64,000 nucleotides of DNA from Halorubrum salipaludis (GTDB lineage: Archaea > Halobacteriota > Halobacteria > Halobacteriales > Haloferacaceae), in NCBI RefSeq assembly GCF_002286985.1, contig NZ_NSKC01000002.1:186001-250000 (forward strand), read 5' to 3'. Of the stretch, positions 63,969-64,000 are shown in pieces. A program made the translations under genes and the position numbers. The first letter of the stretch is position 1. Each line of letters starts with the position of its first letter. Below the pieces are notes generated by a model that did not search any database, was not told the origin of the DNA, and saw only the letters and a list, made by a program, of their open reading frames with translations.

Positions 63969-64000
63969 GCGACGCCGGCTCCGGCGGCTCGGGCGGTCCC
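63965..64000 (+). CDS. Possible start of the next gene (partial)
   Basis: A GTG start (gtgagc) overlaps the arsA stop by 4 bp (GTGA) and the frame stays open to the window end (MSDAGSGGSGGP), as in a coupled operon gene. Too short to identify; only the overlap supports it. Confidence 0.3.
   Translation, partial: MSDAGSGGSGGP

Overview
This is a 64 kb stretch of a haloarchaeal chromosome (class Halobacteria; Halorubrum-like by gene content, though the genus is an inference). The DNA is very GC-rich with strong G/C at third codon positions. Nearly all predicted proteins are acidic. Many genes have a TATA-like element about 25-33 nt before the start codon, as expected for leaderless archaeal transcripts, and archaeal markers are present (TFB, topoisomerase VI A/B, Bat-type HTH regulator, ACR3-ArsDA). 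I saw no tRNA, rRNA, IS element or CRISPR array.

Layout. 1-8.7 kb is an acetate module: a truncated acetyl-CoA synthetase (acs) paralogue, a DUF2061 membrane protein, a Bat-type regulator with an integrase-like N-terminus, a complete acs, a two-subunit Na+/solute (probably acetate) symporter and a universal stress protein. 8.9-22.3 kb is mostly housekeeping: cold-shock protein, HhH-type DNA-repair-like protein, SDR, topoisomerase VI B and A, CDGSH protein, MsrB, acyl-CoA dehydrogenase, GIDE-domain membrane protein, an Lrp-aminotransferase operon, aldo/keto reductase, PurA and a small winged-helix regulator. 22.5-35.3 kb holds a long acidic coiled-coil protein of unknown role, Nudix hydrolase, TFB, M24 peptidase, MFS transporter, a HicBA-type toxin-antitoxin pair, a hisC-AK6-CDP-alcohol phosphotransferase run, an FAH-family enzyme and a zinc-ribbon membrane protein. 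35.4-48.9 kb has a metallo-hydrolase, sugar transporter, OsmC, three sensor histidine kinases, a redoxin and a small surface-glycan group (flippase-like protein, sulfatase-like protein, glycosyltransferase).

49.5-53.8 kb is a galactose-type catabolic cluster: SDR sugar dehydrogenase, galactonate dehydratase, KDPGal/KDPG aldolase and an UlaG-like hydrolase that could be the lactonase. This fits the De Ley-Doudoroff route, but the KDGal kinase is not in the window. 53.9-56.7 kb encodes a tandem-repeat coiled-coil protein and a HisG-like protein of unassigned function. From 57.3 kb comes a small regulator plus tyrosine recombinase operon preceded by palindromes, then an arsenic-resistance cluster: ACR3, RidA-like protein and ArsR on the minus strand, ArsD and ArsA on the plus strand. 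A shared 13-nt element occurs at both the arsR and the arsDA promoter and is the best-supported regulatory element here.

Most of the window is ordinary haloarchaeal core genome. The points most worth following up are the altered hinge motif of the first acs, the integrase-like N-terminus of its neighbouring regulator, the duplicated insertion inside Top6B, the receiver domain without its phospho-acceptor, the HisG-like protein, the ars operators and the dyads before the recombinase operon.
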